Both the position numbers and the translations under genes were made by a program. Source: Vibrio mangrovi (GTDB lineage: Bacteria; Pseudomonadota; Gammaproteobacteria; Enterobacterales; Vibrionaceae). From it: 64,000 bases of DNA. This document shows positions 26,404 to 35,975 of this stretch, piece after piece. The stretch's first letter is position 1; the number at the start of each line of letters is the position of its first letter. The notes under the pieces were generated by a model, which saw only the letters and a program-made list of their open reading frames with translations, ran no database searches and was not told the DNA's origin. The DNA lies in assembly GCF_024346955.1 (NCBI RefSeq), contig NZ_AP024884.1:124001-188000 (forward strand), given 5' to 3'.

Positions 26404-27387
26404 TTAAAACAGGTCCTTTCTCATGTTTTTTCGATCTAAGATAGCGTCTTTAACAGTGGTCAACGTGATTCGCTCCGTTCCATGAATCAGCATATCTTTG
26501 ATTGATTCATCCGCAGCTCGAGTGATCTCTGCACTACTCAATTCTTTAGCTATCTCTGGCAATTTTTTCCATGGAAAGCTCTTTGCTACATATGGCTTAA
26601 GTCTGTTTTTAAACAAAATTATGATTTCGTCATCTTCTGGCAATTCGTACCGAATAACATCGTCAAACCGTCTAAATAACGCATTATCCAAGATTTCAAT
26701 ATGGTTAGTAGCGCACACGATTAAACTATTAGACTCATCCTGTTCGATCATTTGAAGAAAGCTATTTAATATTCTGCGAGCTTCACCCACATCATTTTGA
26801 GAATTCCGTTGTGAACCTAGCGCGTCGAATTCATCAAAAAAATACACACCTCGAACATTGCTAATTGCATCAAATACCTGCCTTAATTTAGCAGAAGATT
26901 CTCCCATAAATTTAGTTATCAACGCATCAAGCTTTACTTGAAACAGAGGATAATCCAATTCTCCAGCCAAGATTGATGCAGTAAATGTCTTACCTGTTCC
27001 TGGAGGTCCAACCAATAGCACTTTTCGACGAGGAGACAATCCATGAGTTTTTAATTTTGTCATGAATTTTTGTTCTCTGATTAATCGCTCAAGCCGAACT
27101 TTCAAATCGTCTTTTGCAATCAAATCAACAAGTCTGTTTTTAGGTTGAGACGCAAAAAGAAGTCCACTAGTATCTTGAATTCCTTTTGCAATTGAAATTG
27201 GAGCATGCTTATCAGCTGAAACTTTCTTTTTAGCTACAGTTACCAAATCACGCAGCTCTTGCGCAAGTTTCCCATGACCACTACGGGCTTCATGCGCAGC
27301 GACTTGTAAAGCAATAGACATGAATCGGTCGTCATCCTTTTCGAGATGCGACTGCAACAATGCTTTTAATTGCTCTGAACTAGCCAT
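26404..27387 (-). CDS. ietA: IetA-like AAA ATPase of an IetAS defence pair
   Basis: A 327-aa cytoplasmic AAA+ ATPase. Residues 1-90 form a helical N-terminal region. The ATPase core contains Walker A GPPGTGKT, Walker B GVYFFDEFDAL, sensor VCATNHIEIL and arginine finger ALFRRFDD, followed by a small helical lid. AAA ATPase followed by a subtilase matches the IetAS system, first noted for plasmid incompatibility in Agrobacterium and later as antiphage defence. The gene is intact, but its protease partner is frameshifted, so the system may be off. The 268 bases upstream show no clear regulator. Confidence 0.85.
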   Translation of the reverse strand: MASSEQLKALLQSHLEKDDDRFMSIALQVAAHEARSGHGKLAQELRDLVTVAKKKVSADKHAPISIAKGIQDTSGLLFASQPKNRLVDLIAKDDLKVRLERLIREQKFMTKLKTHGLSPRRKVLLVGPPGTGKTFTASILAGELDYPLFQVKLDALITKFMGESSAKLRQVFDAISNVRGVYFFDEFDALGSQRNSQNDVGEARRILNSFLQMIEQDESNSLIVCATNHIEILDNALFRRFDDVIRYELPEDDEIIILFKNRLKPYVAKSFPWKKLPEIAKELSSAEITRAADESIKDMLIHGTERITLTTVKDAILDRKNMRKDLF

Positions 27388-27655
27388 AAGAAGTCTTCTT
27401 TTAAATAAAATTGATATAACACTTAACCGTTATAGTTTGACACAGTACCTTAAAAAAAACATCCATTCATTACGATGTCTTTCAAGGTAGTTGTCACTAG
27501 TCGGTTAATTAGCGACCAATTGATTTGGCTAGATTCATATGCGTAAATGGGATCAGGTCGTATCTTTTGACAAGCATTACTTTTTGTATGTCTAAATGGA
27601 CCGATTATCTGATTTCGTGTTTAAAGGCGTAACAAACTTTGGGGCAGATTCGATT

Positions 27656-28132
27656 TTAATTCTTCATTTGATGGGCTTTAAGTCGTTCGCTTAACTCCCA
27701 TAAAGCTATTCGATTTGAATCATACTTGAGAAGTTCGCTCGCCTCAGTTGCGTTACACCAACGGAATTCAGTGTGTTCCGAAGATAACTGTGGCTCCCCC
27801 GAAACCTGCACTGAGAATGAGTATTCTGGTATCACATAAGGGTGATCGCTCCATTTTTCATGACCAGAATAAAACACTCTAGGTAACATGCACATAGCAT
27901 CAAGTTGAACCCAGTCACTACCTGTTAACGACGTCTCTTCATACAATTCTCTTTTTGCGGCATCGAACAAAGACTCTTGGTCTTCTCCACCACCAGAAAT
28001 TGCCTGCCATTCACCATTGTCTGTTCGGCAAGCAATCAAGAAGATAGGTTCAGAAATTTTAAATTTATATGGAAATATCAGAACCTGAAATGGTGCTCTC
28101 ACTGCCTTGATTCCACTGTTGTTGCGAATCAA
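27656..28132 (-). CDS. NUDIX hydrolase
   Basis: A 158-aa NUDIX-fold protein. The Nudix box is recognisable as GGGEDQESLFDAAKRELYEE followed by TS, with the REL.EE core intact. Strands such as FPYKFKISEPIFLIACR and EYSFSVQV, and the helix around SSEHTEFRWCNATEA, fit the dNTP/NDP-derivative pyrophosphohydrolase class. The only usable start near the 5' end is a TTG with no obvious ribosome binding site, so the true start is uncertain. The substrate cannot be predicted. It lies inside the accessory island between IetA and the second vgrG copy. Confidence 0.8.
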   Translation of the reverse strand: MIRNNSGIKAVRAPFQVLIFPYKFKISEPIFLIACRTDNGEWQAISGGGEDQESLFDAAKRELYEETSLTGSDWVQLDAMCMLPRVFYSGHEKWSDHPYVIPEYSFSVQVSGEPQLSSEHTEFRWCNATEASELLKYDSNRIALWELSERLKAHQMKN

Positions 28133-28267
28133 TAGATACTACAACCATTAGGAAAAGTTAGGCAATTCTCAGATTACATTATTCGCGGTTTTATTGCGCA
28201 AATGCGGAATGGGGCAAAAACTTGTTACCTTTCAAATCTGCCCTAGGCTCCTAAATTATCACTCCTC

Positions 28268-29993
28268 GCCTGCGCCACAACAGCCGTATCTTCCAGCAGA
28301 AAAGTGTCCCGGAGATTCTTTCCGTCCTCCTTTCTGAAATGAACATCACCGATTATGCCTTTTCCACCCAGCGGGAATGTCTGCCGCGGGAGTTCTGTGT
28401 GCAGTACCGGGAAACGGATTTAGCGTTTTTCCACCGGCTGGCCGCCGAAGAAGGGCTGATGTACTACTTTACCCATGAAGCGGAAAAACACACGCTGGTG
28501 GTGACCGATAATCCGGAAGGCTTTACCACGATGGGCGGAACCGTGCCTTACAACGTCCTTTCCGGTGGTATTTCTGAAACGCCTTACGTGCAGTCGATGA
28601 CCGAGCAGAAGCAATCGCAGGTCAGTTCGGTGTGGATGCAGGATTACAGCTTTAAAAAGCCCGATTACAGTTTTAAACAGACCGCAGAAGGCAGTGAACT
28701 GGACTATCAGCTGCCAACTTACGAACATTATGATGCGCCGGGACGTTATAAAGATGACGCGACCGGCAAAGCATTCAGCCAGATCAGGCTCGACTCGCTG
28801 CGCAAAAATGCCCATACCGCGAAGGGTAAAAGTAATCAGGCCATGCTTCAGGCCGGGGTGCGCTTTGAACTGAGCGAACATCTGGACAAAGCTATGAACC
28901 GCAACTGGCTGGTGGTTGGTATTGCTCATCAGGCAGTCAGCCACAGGCGCTGGAAGAATCCGCTGGCAGCGGCGCGACTACCTATGCCAACCAGTTTAGC
29001 GTGATCCCTGCTGATAATTTATGGCTTGCACCTATCGCCAATAAACCCCGGGTTGACGGCGCGATGGTCGCCACAGTGGTCGGCCCGGCAGGTGAAGAGA
29101 TTTACTGTGATGAACATGGCCGGGTGAAACTTCATTTCCCGTGGGACCGGGAAAGCAACGGTGACGAGCTGAGTTCCTGCTGGGTGCGGGTTTCTCAGGG
29201 CTGGGCCGGCGCTCAGTACGGCATGGTTGCGGTGCCACGGATCGGTCATGAAGTGATTGTTGATTTCCTTGACGGCGATCCGGATCAGCCGATTATTACC
29301 GGGCGAACCTTCAATGCCAGCAATGTGCCGCCTTATCCATTGCCGGATAATAAAACCAAAACAGTCATCCGCACTGAAACCCATCAGGGGCAGGGATTTA
29401 ACGAGCTGAGTTTTGAAGACCAGTCCGGCAGTGAAAAGATTTATCTGCATGCGCAGAAAGACACTGAATCCCTGATTGAAAACGACGCCACTACGCTGAT
29501 CCGTCACGACAGTCACCTGACCGTCGAGAATGACCGTTATGAACATATCAAGATGAATGATCACCTGACCATTGACGGTGAGCAGCGCATCAAAATTACC
29601 AAAGACCAGACGCATGAAATCGGCGGCTCGCTGCAACAGCAGATCGGCAGCTTGACCGCAGTCGAAACCGGTAGTGCCATTACCCTGAAAAGCGGTGCAA
29701 AAATCGTTGCCGAAGCAGGCTCTGGTCTGACCCTGTCTGCCGGTGGCAGCTTTATCAGCATCGACAGCGGTAGTGTCAATCTATCCGGTCCGGCGATTAA
29801 CCTCAACGCCGGCGGTAGTGCCGGCAGTGCCACGGCTTATGGTGGTCAGGCGGCGCTATTGCCGGATGAAATCACCACCAAACCGGAAAACCCGGCCCCG
29901 ATCCTGACACCGGCTCAGATTGCAACCATGAAATCAGCCGCCCCGTTCTGTGAAGAGTGTGAGAAGTGTAAGGACGGTGTATGTGCCATCTAA
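28268..29993 (+). pseudogene. Truncated, frameshifted second vgrG copy
   Basis: From about 28268 the sequence is a near-identical copy of vgrG1 from about 15541, with the first 110 codons missing. A single G is missing at about 28935 (CATCAGGCAG here, CATCAGGGCAG in copy 1), which breaks the frame. The alignment offset changes from 12727 to 12726 at that point and nowhere else seen. The remaining frames cover 28339-29004 and 29001-29993, including the OB-fold and spike. A complete VgrG cannot be produced, so Rhs2 would need VgrG1 or a VgrG elsewhere. Confidence 0.9.
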
Positions 29994-30526
29994 AAGAGCA
30001 ACTGACCCCGGATTTAAACTGGTATGTCATTTTAAACCAGACCAGTGACGGCAATCCGCAGCGCTGGTTTTATATGAACAGTGGCGAGAATGCTCAGGGC
30101 ATCTGGCTCGGCACACCGTATGCCGAGTGGCGCGAAGTGATGCCGAACATCGCTCAGATCTCGCCGGAGCATCCGTTTCTTGACTGGATTGCAACCGAAT
30201 CTTGCGATGACTGGGGCATTATCGTCGGCAGTGAGGCTGACTTTGCCACCGTTCAGGCCCATTTTCGCAGTCTGACGCATGTGTGGCTGCCCTCGGGCGA
30301 GCATGTGTTTTTCCGTTTCTACGACCCCCGCTTCGGGCTGGATGTCGCAACCTTCTGCGAAGATGAAGCGCGCACTGCCCTGATGGGGCCGACGCAGTGC
30401 TGGCTGAGCCTGTCTTCATCACAGCAAGAACTGACACGGGTCGATAACCCGACCCCGACAGCAACCGCCGATTTTCAGGAACGCGCTTTCCCGTGGTGGA
30501 CCGTGCCGGAGGCGGTGTTGGCGGCA
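28268..30526 (+). repeat. Long direct repeat of vgrG and the 5' part of the DUF4123 gene
   Basis: The block matches 15541-17800 almost base for base and ends sharply within the DUF4123 gene. It is a substrate for recombination that would delete or duplicate the intervening toxin, immunity and defence genes. Confidence 0.9.
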
Positions 30527-30736
30527 CTGAGTGAAGATCCGAGTGTGCTGACCAATAATCTGCTTCAGGGATTGAGTGAATATCAACAGGCACTGTATGA
30601 CGCTTATCCTGAGCCGGTGTTGCGGCAGAAAACGGAGCGTTTTGTGGCCCGGTATCAGGGTGAAAAAGACGGTTATCTTGCGGCTTTCATTGAATATATA
30701 GAACAAGAACAACAACGGTTGGGGATGCTTTCATGA
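29981..30736 (+). CDS. DUF4123 T6SS adaptor (copy 2)
   Basis: A 251-aa adaptor for the Rhs2 effector. Residues 1-182 are nearly identical to the copy at 17255 (WYVILNQTSDGNPQRWFYMN, FRFYDPRFGLDVATF). From LSEDPSVLTNNLLQ on, the tail is unrelated. It overlaps the vgrG2 remnant by 13 bases and the Rhs2 start by ATGA, so translation of Rhs2 is coupled. Because the upstream vgrG is broken, expression may depend on an internal promoter or on read-through of the remnant. Confidence 0.9.
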   Translation: MCHLKEQLTPDLNWYVILNQTSDGNPQRWFYMNSGENAQGIWLGTPYAEWREVMPNIAQISPEHPFLDWIATESCDDWGIIVGSEADFATVQAHFRSLTHVWLPSGEHVFFRFYDPRFGLDVATFCEDEARTALMGPTQCWLSLSSSQQELTRVDNPTPTATADFQERAFPWWTVPEAVLAALSEDPSVLTNNLLQGLSEYQQALYDAYPEPVLRQKTERFVARYQGEKDGYLAAFIEYIEQEQQRLGMLS

Positions 30737-33700
30737 GCGAAAAACAGGAATTTTATAACTATATCAATCAACAGTTGGAAGCCTTTCCTGAGATGCTGGG
30801 TGAATATCAGAAAACCACAAAGAAGTGGTACTTCCAGCTTGCTGATTCAGCAACGGAAGCATTGGATCGCCCTTCCTTTTTTTCGATGGATAAGCAACTC
30901 AAGGTTAATGATCAAACGACAACCGTCGGCAAGGATGATGAAAACTACAAAACAACCGTGCAGTGTCCTCTCAGTGGCAATCTGGAAATCGAAAGTGTGT
31001 TCCAGTCTATCTACCATGTACCGCTGGGAAAGATTCAGGCGATCGTGAAATCAGAAGATGGCAGCGATACCCGGGAAGTGATGCTTGATGCTGAGGGGAA
31101 AGCTTCTGTGACCGGTTTGACGCCGGGTAAGTACTACGAGGTATTTATCGACCATAAGCCGACTCCGGCGGAGATGGACAGCCTGTTTTCTCATTATGAT
31201 GAACTGAGCAGTGATTTGATGAACTGGCTGAACGGCAAATGGCAAGGGTTTCAGCCGCAGTGGGAGAGTTATTTTACTAACTCGGCAGCTCAGTCTGTAT
31301 TAACGGTGATTGCCAATTTTGCTGATGGGATCTGGAGCGGATTAAAAGATCTGTGGGACGGTCTCGAAGAGATATATAACATGCTCAAGGATCCGGTCAA
31401 AGCGCTGAAAGATCTGGGTGAAGGTGTGGCAGATATTATCAATACGATAAAAGATGCTGCCAGCAGTGCACCGGGAATGCTGGAAAAAGCATTATTGTTC
31501 GCCTCAGATGAAGCGGCACTGTACCTGTTTGTACGGGCGATGATGGCTTATATCTCGATGGTGCCGCTGACGGGAATGCTGAATAAGCTGGCTGAAATGG
31601 GGGGTAATGCACTGGCTGGTGTGCTGCTGGGGCTGCTTGGTGGCGTAATTGTTACCTTTATTGCCACACCGGCTTCTGGCGTGGCTTATGCGGTTTACCG
31701 GGCGGTGAAAACTGCCGGAGTGGCGATTAAAAAGGTCATCGAACCGCTGCTGAAAGTGATTGAGGAAATCTTTGCCTTTGCCAAGAAACTGATTAACAAG
31801 GCCTGTGAGAAATTCAAGCGTATCGCCATGAACAAGGGCGGCAAAGGTGTATATCGCAATGGCAAGCTTGAATATGAAGCGAATAACCGGCCGAACAGTG
31901 TTCTGCATACTGATAACGATGGGTTGCCGGATAAAAGTACTTCGTCTACTAATGGTGCTGACCGCCCAACACAGGACAGTAAGAAAACCGTTTGTGATAA
32001 TGACCCTATCTCAATGGCGACCGGTGAGGAGCTGCTAACGCTGACCGATGGTCATCTGATTGGTCTGCTGCCGTTTGAGTGGCAACGGCTTTACCGGACT
32101 GGCTCAGTCGAGACCAATGTCGGGCTAGGTTACGGCTGGTCGCACACGCTTTCTCATCAACTGACCCTTGATGGGGATGAAATCATCTGGCGGGACGGCG
32201 AAGGTAAACTGACCCGTTTCCCCAGACCGACAAAGCAGCTTCCGGCCATTACCAACCGGATGGCAGGCTCGGCGGCTTTTCTTGGCAGTGACGAGCAGAT
32301 TGTGATTGCTGCCGGGGGGCATTTTTATTTCTTTAAAATGAGCGGTGACAGCGGCAGACTGACCACCATCAAGGATGTCTACGACCATACGCTGAGTATC
32401 GCTTATGACCGTCAGCATCGTCCGGTCCGGGTTGCCACCGAAACCAACCTGAAGTTTGAGCTGGTTTATGAACATGACCTGATTGCCCGGGTGGATTTGT
32501 ATGCCTATCTGGCTGAGCAGGACGAATGGCAGTTTGTTCAAACGCAGGTGAGTTATGGCTATAACGGTCTGTCACAACTGATTAGCGCAACCAATGCCAG
32601 TGGTGAGACCGAGCAGTATACCTACGATGCACAGCATGTGATTCAGTCGCGTGAGCTGGCCGGTGGCGCAGTATTCCGCTGGGAATGGCAGGGCGAAGGC
32701 AAGCAGGTTCGGGCAATCCGCCAGTACAGTAACCTGACTCAGGTGGATACCCGTTATGAATGGGATGAAGATGCCGGAACGGTGACGCTGACCAACAGCG
32801 ACGGCTCGCAGCAGGTGTACCAGCATGATGAAAACGCCCGGCTGGTGAAAGAAGTCGACGGCAGCGGCGGTGAATACCTTAAGGAATACGATGATAAAGG
32901 CCGACTGACCAAAGAAACCGATGCACTCGGTAATGTCACTGAATCGGTGTATAACGATGCCGGAGAGCTGGTTGCTAAAATCGAGCCCAATGGCTTAACC
33001 ACCCATTTCTCTTACCGCAATGGCCTGCTGAGCAAAGTGCAGCAGGACAAAGCGATATGGCAGTACCGACACGACCATCTGGGCCATATTACTGAGCAGA
33101 CCGACCCGCTCGGTCACACCACAAATTATGACTACAATGACCACGGCCTGATTGAGAAAATCATCTATCCGGACGGTGGTGAGCACAAACTGACCTGGAA
33201 CCGCAACGGTCATCTGGTGGATGAAACCACACCGCCGGGTGAAGTCATCCGCTACCGCTACGATATTCTGGGACGACTGCGCCTGCGCCATGACAGTCAG
33301 GGAGTTACCGAACTGTCTTATGACCGCAGCGGACGGCTGACCAAACAGGTGCTTCCCGGCGGGCAGACCCGTTTCTATGAATACAACGCTTACAACAAGG
33401 TGACTAAGTTTACCGATGAGCAGGGCAGAGTCACGACCTATGACTATGAGTTCCCGCTGCATCTGGTGACGAAGAAAACCAACCCGGACGGCAGTACGGT
33501 TCAGTACCGCTACGACAACCCGTTCCATTTTGTCAGCGAGATTATCAACGAGCGTGGCGAACGCTATCAGATTGATTACATGCCGACCGGTCATGTGCAG
33601 CGGGAAGTGACGTTTGATGGTCGTCAGTTCGTGTATGAGTATGACAGCCATACCCAACTGACTGCGAAGACTGAAATCGGCAGTGAAGGCACTGAGCTGA

Positions 33701-35472
33701 TTACCCGCTATGCATATAACGAGCAGGGCAAACTGATAGAGAAAATCCTGCCGGATGAATCAACTATCAGTTACAGCTATGACTTACTGGGCCATCTGAC
33801 CGGTGTTAATGACGGCCAGTGGCCGCTGGCGTATGAATATGATGTGCTGGGCCGGCTGACGGTTGAACATCAGGGCTGGGCGAGTGCCGGTTACCGCTAC
33901 GATGCGATGGGGCATCTGACAGCGCACCTGTTGCCGGACGGCCAGCAGATTGATTATGAGTTTCAGCACGGTCGTCTGCATCAGGTCAGCCTGAACGGAC
34001 ATTGCCTGACCCAACACCAGTATCAGGTGAGTGGTCTGGAAAGCAGCCGGACACAGGGCGCGCTGACCAGTCACTTCCAGTATGACGACATGGGCCGCCT
34101 GAGCGAGCACCGGGTCAGTCAGGCGCAGCAACAGACCTTGTTCCGCCGTTATCAGTACAACCGTTCGGGCAACCTGACACAGGTCGAAGATAACCTGCGC
34201 GGCCTGACTCAATATCAGTATGACCCGCTGGACCGTCTGACGTCGGTGCGCGGCAGTGTCAGCGAGACGTTCGCCCATGACCCGGCAGGCAACCTGATAC
34301 AGGACCAACTGAGTAATGTGGAAGGCAACCGATTGCTGTTTCAGGGTGACTGTCACTATCAGTATGATGAGTTCGGTAATCTCATTCAGGAAGCCCGAGG
34401 GACAAACCAGTCATTAGTCACAACCTACGAATACGATGGTCAGCACCGCCTGACCCGGGTTGAAAAGCACGACGGCACCATTGCGGAATACCAATACGAT
34501 GCGTTTGGCAGACGGATTCAAAAAGCGGTCACGGATAAAACCGGACATCAGAAAACCACCGAATTCCTGTGGCAGGGCGATAAACTGCTGGCCGAATCAG
34601 GCGACAGTCATTACCAGACTTATCTGTACGAGTACGGCAGTTTTAAACCGCTGGCACTGATTACCGGCGAAGGTGCAGCTAATGCAACACCATACTTCTA
34701 TCACCTTGACCAGATTGGGACGCCGCTGGAAATCACCGATGCAACCGGGCAAGTGGCATGGTCGGTGGATTATCACAGTTACGGCAATGTTGCCTACCAG
34801 CGCAAAGCCGAGATTGTCAGCCCGCTACGTTTTCAGGGGCAGTATTATGATGAAGAAACGGGTTTACATTACAACCGGCACCGTTACTATAGCCCGAACA
34901 CCGGACGTTTTATCACCGTTGACCCGATAGGTTTAGCGGGCGGGCTGAACAATTATCAGTATGTGAAGAACCCGACCGGTTGGATTGATCCGCTGGGGTT
35001 AATGAGTGTTCCGGGAGATTGCCCGGGTAAATCTCCAAAATATACTGATAACGCCAGCAAATTAGGTACAATAGAAGGTGAATATTCAGCAATAAACCCT
35101 GGGCCTTTAGATGATGGAATTGCCGGTACATTTTCAGGTGGGCGCTACAAAGTAGTTTCGTTGAAAGAAGATACAATACTTTATCGCGCTGGTACTGAGA
35201 GTAATCCATATGGACAATTCTTTAGTGTTGAACCACCAATTAGCGAGATTCAAACTCGAATAGACAAGGCTGTATTACCTGTGTGGCCCGGCGGAGGAAA
35301 ATCCCCAATAGATACTGCATTTGAATTAAAAATACCTGCGGGTACGAAAGTTTATGTGGGTGAAGTAGGCTCACAGAGTAAAGCATTTATTGGTGGAACA
35401 GAACAAATTGTTGTTTTGCAGCCATGGGCTTTAGAAGGCGTTGAAGTTATGGGTTCAAAAGCACTGAAGTAA
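30733..35472 (+). CDS. Rhs-family T6SS effector with fused N-terminal membrane domain and ADP-ribosyltransferase-like tip
   Basis: A 1579-aa polymorphic toxin. Residues 1-420 correspond to the separate 325-aa protein of module 1 plus extra sequence, with hydrophobic helices near residues 260-325. The Rhs shell starts at DPISMATGEELL (about residue 424) with many YD repeats, and the core ends at WIDPLGL (D near 1419). The last 155 residues form the toxin tip in AT-rich DNA. It contains TILYRAGTESNPYGQFFSVE, IPAGTKVYVGEV and FIGGTEQIVVLQPW. Its spaced Arg, Ser and Glu are compatible with the R-S-E ADP-ribosyltransferase-like toxins (TreTu-type), but this is a pattern call and not certain. The following 87-aa gene is the presumed immunity protein. 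Confidence 0.88.
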   Translation: MSEKQEFYNYINQQLEAFPEMLGEYQKTTKKWYFQLADSATEALDRPSFFSMDKQLKVNDQTTTVGKDDENYKTTVQCPLSGNLEIESVFQSIYHVPLGKIQAIVKSEDGSDTREVMLDAEGKASVTGLTPGKYYEVFIDHKPTPAEMDSLFSHYDELSSDLMNWLNGKWQGFQPQWESYFTNSAAQSVLTVIANFADGIWSGLKDLWDGLEEIYNMLKDPVKALKDLGEGVADIINTIKDAASSAPGMLEKALLFASDEAALYLFVRAMMAYISMVPLTGMLNKLAEMGGNALAGVLLGLLGGVIVTFIATPASGVAYAVYRAVKTAGVAIKKVIEPLLKVIEEIFAFAKKLINKACEKFKRIAMNKGGKGVYRNGKLEYEANNRPNSVLHTDNDGLPDKSTSSTNGADRPTQDSKKTVCDNDPISMATGEELLTLTDGHLIGLLPFEWQRLYRTGSVETNVGLGYGWSHTLSHQLTLDGDEIIWRDGEGKLTRFPRPTKQLPAITNRMAGSAAFLGSDEQIVIAAGGHFYFFKMSGDSGRLTTIKDVYDHTLSIAYDRQHRPVRVATETNLKFELVYEHDLIARVDLYAYLAEQDEWQFVQTQVSYGYNGLSQLISATNASGETEQYTYDAQHVIQSRELAGGAVFRWEWQGEGKQVRAIRQYSNLTQVDTRYEWDEDAGTVTLTNSDGSQQVYQHDENARLVKEVDGSGGEYLKEYDDKGRLTKETDALGNVTESVYNDAGELVAKIEPNGLTTHFSYRNGLLSKVQQDKAIWQYRHDHLGHITEQTDPLGHTTNYDYNDHGLIEKIIYPDGGEHKLTWNRNGHLVDETTPPGEVIRYRYDILGRLRLRHDSQGVTELSYDRSGRLTKQVLPGGQTRFYEYNAYNKVTKFTDEQGRVTTYDYEFPLHLVTKKTNPDGSTVQYRYDNPFHFVSEIINERGERYQIDYMPTGHVQREVTFDGRQFVYEYDSHTQLTAKTEIGSEGTELITRYAYNEQGKLIEKILPDESTISYSYDLLGHLTGVNDGQWPLAYEYDVLGRLTVEHQGWASAGYRYDAMGHLTAHLLPDGQQIDYEFQHGRLHQVSLNGHCLTQHQYQVSGLESSRTQGALTSHFQYDDMGRLSEHRVSQAQQQTLFRRYQYNRSGNLTQVEDNLRGLTQYQYDPLDRLTSVRGSVSETFAHDPAGNLIQDQLSNVEGNRLLFQGDCHYQYDEFGNLIQEARGTNQSLVTTYEYDGQHRLTRVEKHDGTIAEYQYDAFGRRIQKAVTDKTGHQKTTEFLWQGDKLLAESGDSHYQTYLYEYGSFKPLALITGEGAANATPYFYHLDQIGTPLEITDATGQVAWSVDYHSYGNVAYQRKAEIVSPLRFQGQYYDEETGLHYNRHRYYSPNTGRFITVDPIGLAGGLNNYQYVKNPTGWIDPLGLMSVPGDCPGKSPKYTDNASKLGTIEGEYSAINPGPLDDGIAGTFSGGRYKVVSLKEDTILYRAGTESNPYGQFFSVEPPISEIQTRIDKAVLPVWPGGGKSPIDTAFELKIPAGTKVYVGEVGSQSKAFIGGTEQIVVLQPWALEGVEVMGSKALK

Positions 35473-35487
35473 GTTATGGATATTTAA

Positions 35488-35751
35488 ATGAAAAATATTA
35501 GTTCTATTGTTTCAGAAATGATCGAATTGCTAGAAACCTATGGATACTTTGATTGGGCAAAAGCATTGAAATCGAATGTATCATATATGAGTGATTCACC
35601 TACAGAAGCGAAAAGCAGAATTGTTTCGATGTATGGGGGAATGGGATCATTAAATGATATCGTTTTGCATCAGAATGGTGTACCAAATTTAAAAGATAAT
35701 TTACGATTCAGCGAACTTCGCAGTGAGCTTTATAACATTTGTATCAAGTAA
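35488..35751 (+). CDS. Putative immunity protein to the Rhs2 tip (DUF6966-like)
   Basis: An 87-aa protein starting 15 bases after the Rhs2 stop. The central MYGGMGSLNDIVL, followed by FSELRSELYNIC, matches a small family (DUF6966-like) found next to polymorphic toxins. Its AT-rich composition matches the toxin tip. Immunity function is inferred from position and family. Confidence 0.7.
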   Translation: MKNISSIVSEMIELLETYGYFDWAKALKSNVSYMSDSPTEAKSRIVSMYGGMGSLNDIVLHQNGVPNLKDNLRFSELRSELYNICIK

Positions 35752-35774
35752 ATTAACAGGAACAGATACCTTCA

Positions 35775-35811
35775 AAAAACAGCCGACGGACTAAAAGTTC
35801 CGGCTGTTTTT
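35775..35811 (+). terminator. Intrinsic terminator of the Rhs2 module
   Basis: An 11-bp stem AAAAACAGCCG/CGGCTGTTTTT with a T-run in the 3' arm sits 24 bases after the immunity stop. The internal CGGA/TTCCG can extend the pairing. Confidence 0.85.
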
Positions 35812-35889
35812 ATTCACATCAACTGATATCTGGGGTAAACACAGACTCATGATTAATACTTTATTCTGGATGAACACTAAACAAAACTG

Positions 35890-35975
35890 ATGCCTGTTAA
35901 AAGCTCTTTAGAAGTAATGAAAGATACTAAGGCTCCTGCTATTTCTAATAGGTTAGAAAAGCTAAGGAATAAATG
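35890..35975 (+). pseudogene. Remnant of a displaced Rhs toxin C-terminus
   Basis: A short open stretch reading MPVKSSLEVMKDTKAPAISN then RLEKLRNK ends in TGA that overlaps the ATG of the next small gene, the usual spacing between a toxin tip and its immunity gene. A stop lies 9 bases upstream in the same frame, so only the tail is left. It is too short for family assignment. Confidence 0.35.

Noticed and set aside
27540..27600. Sequence resembling flanks of a REP-associated IS200-like element (GGGATCAGGTCG...)
   Set aside because: Too short and no transposase frame nearby to support a mobile element.
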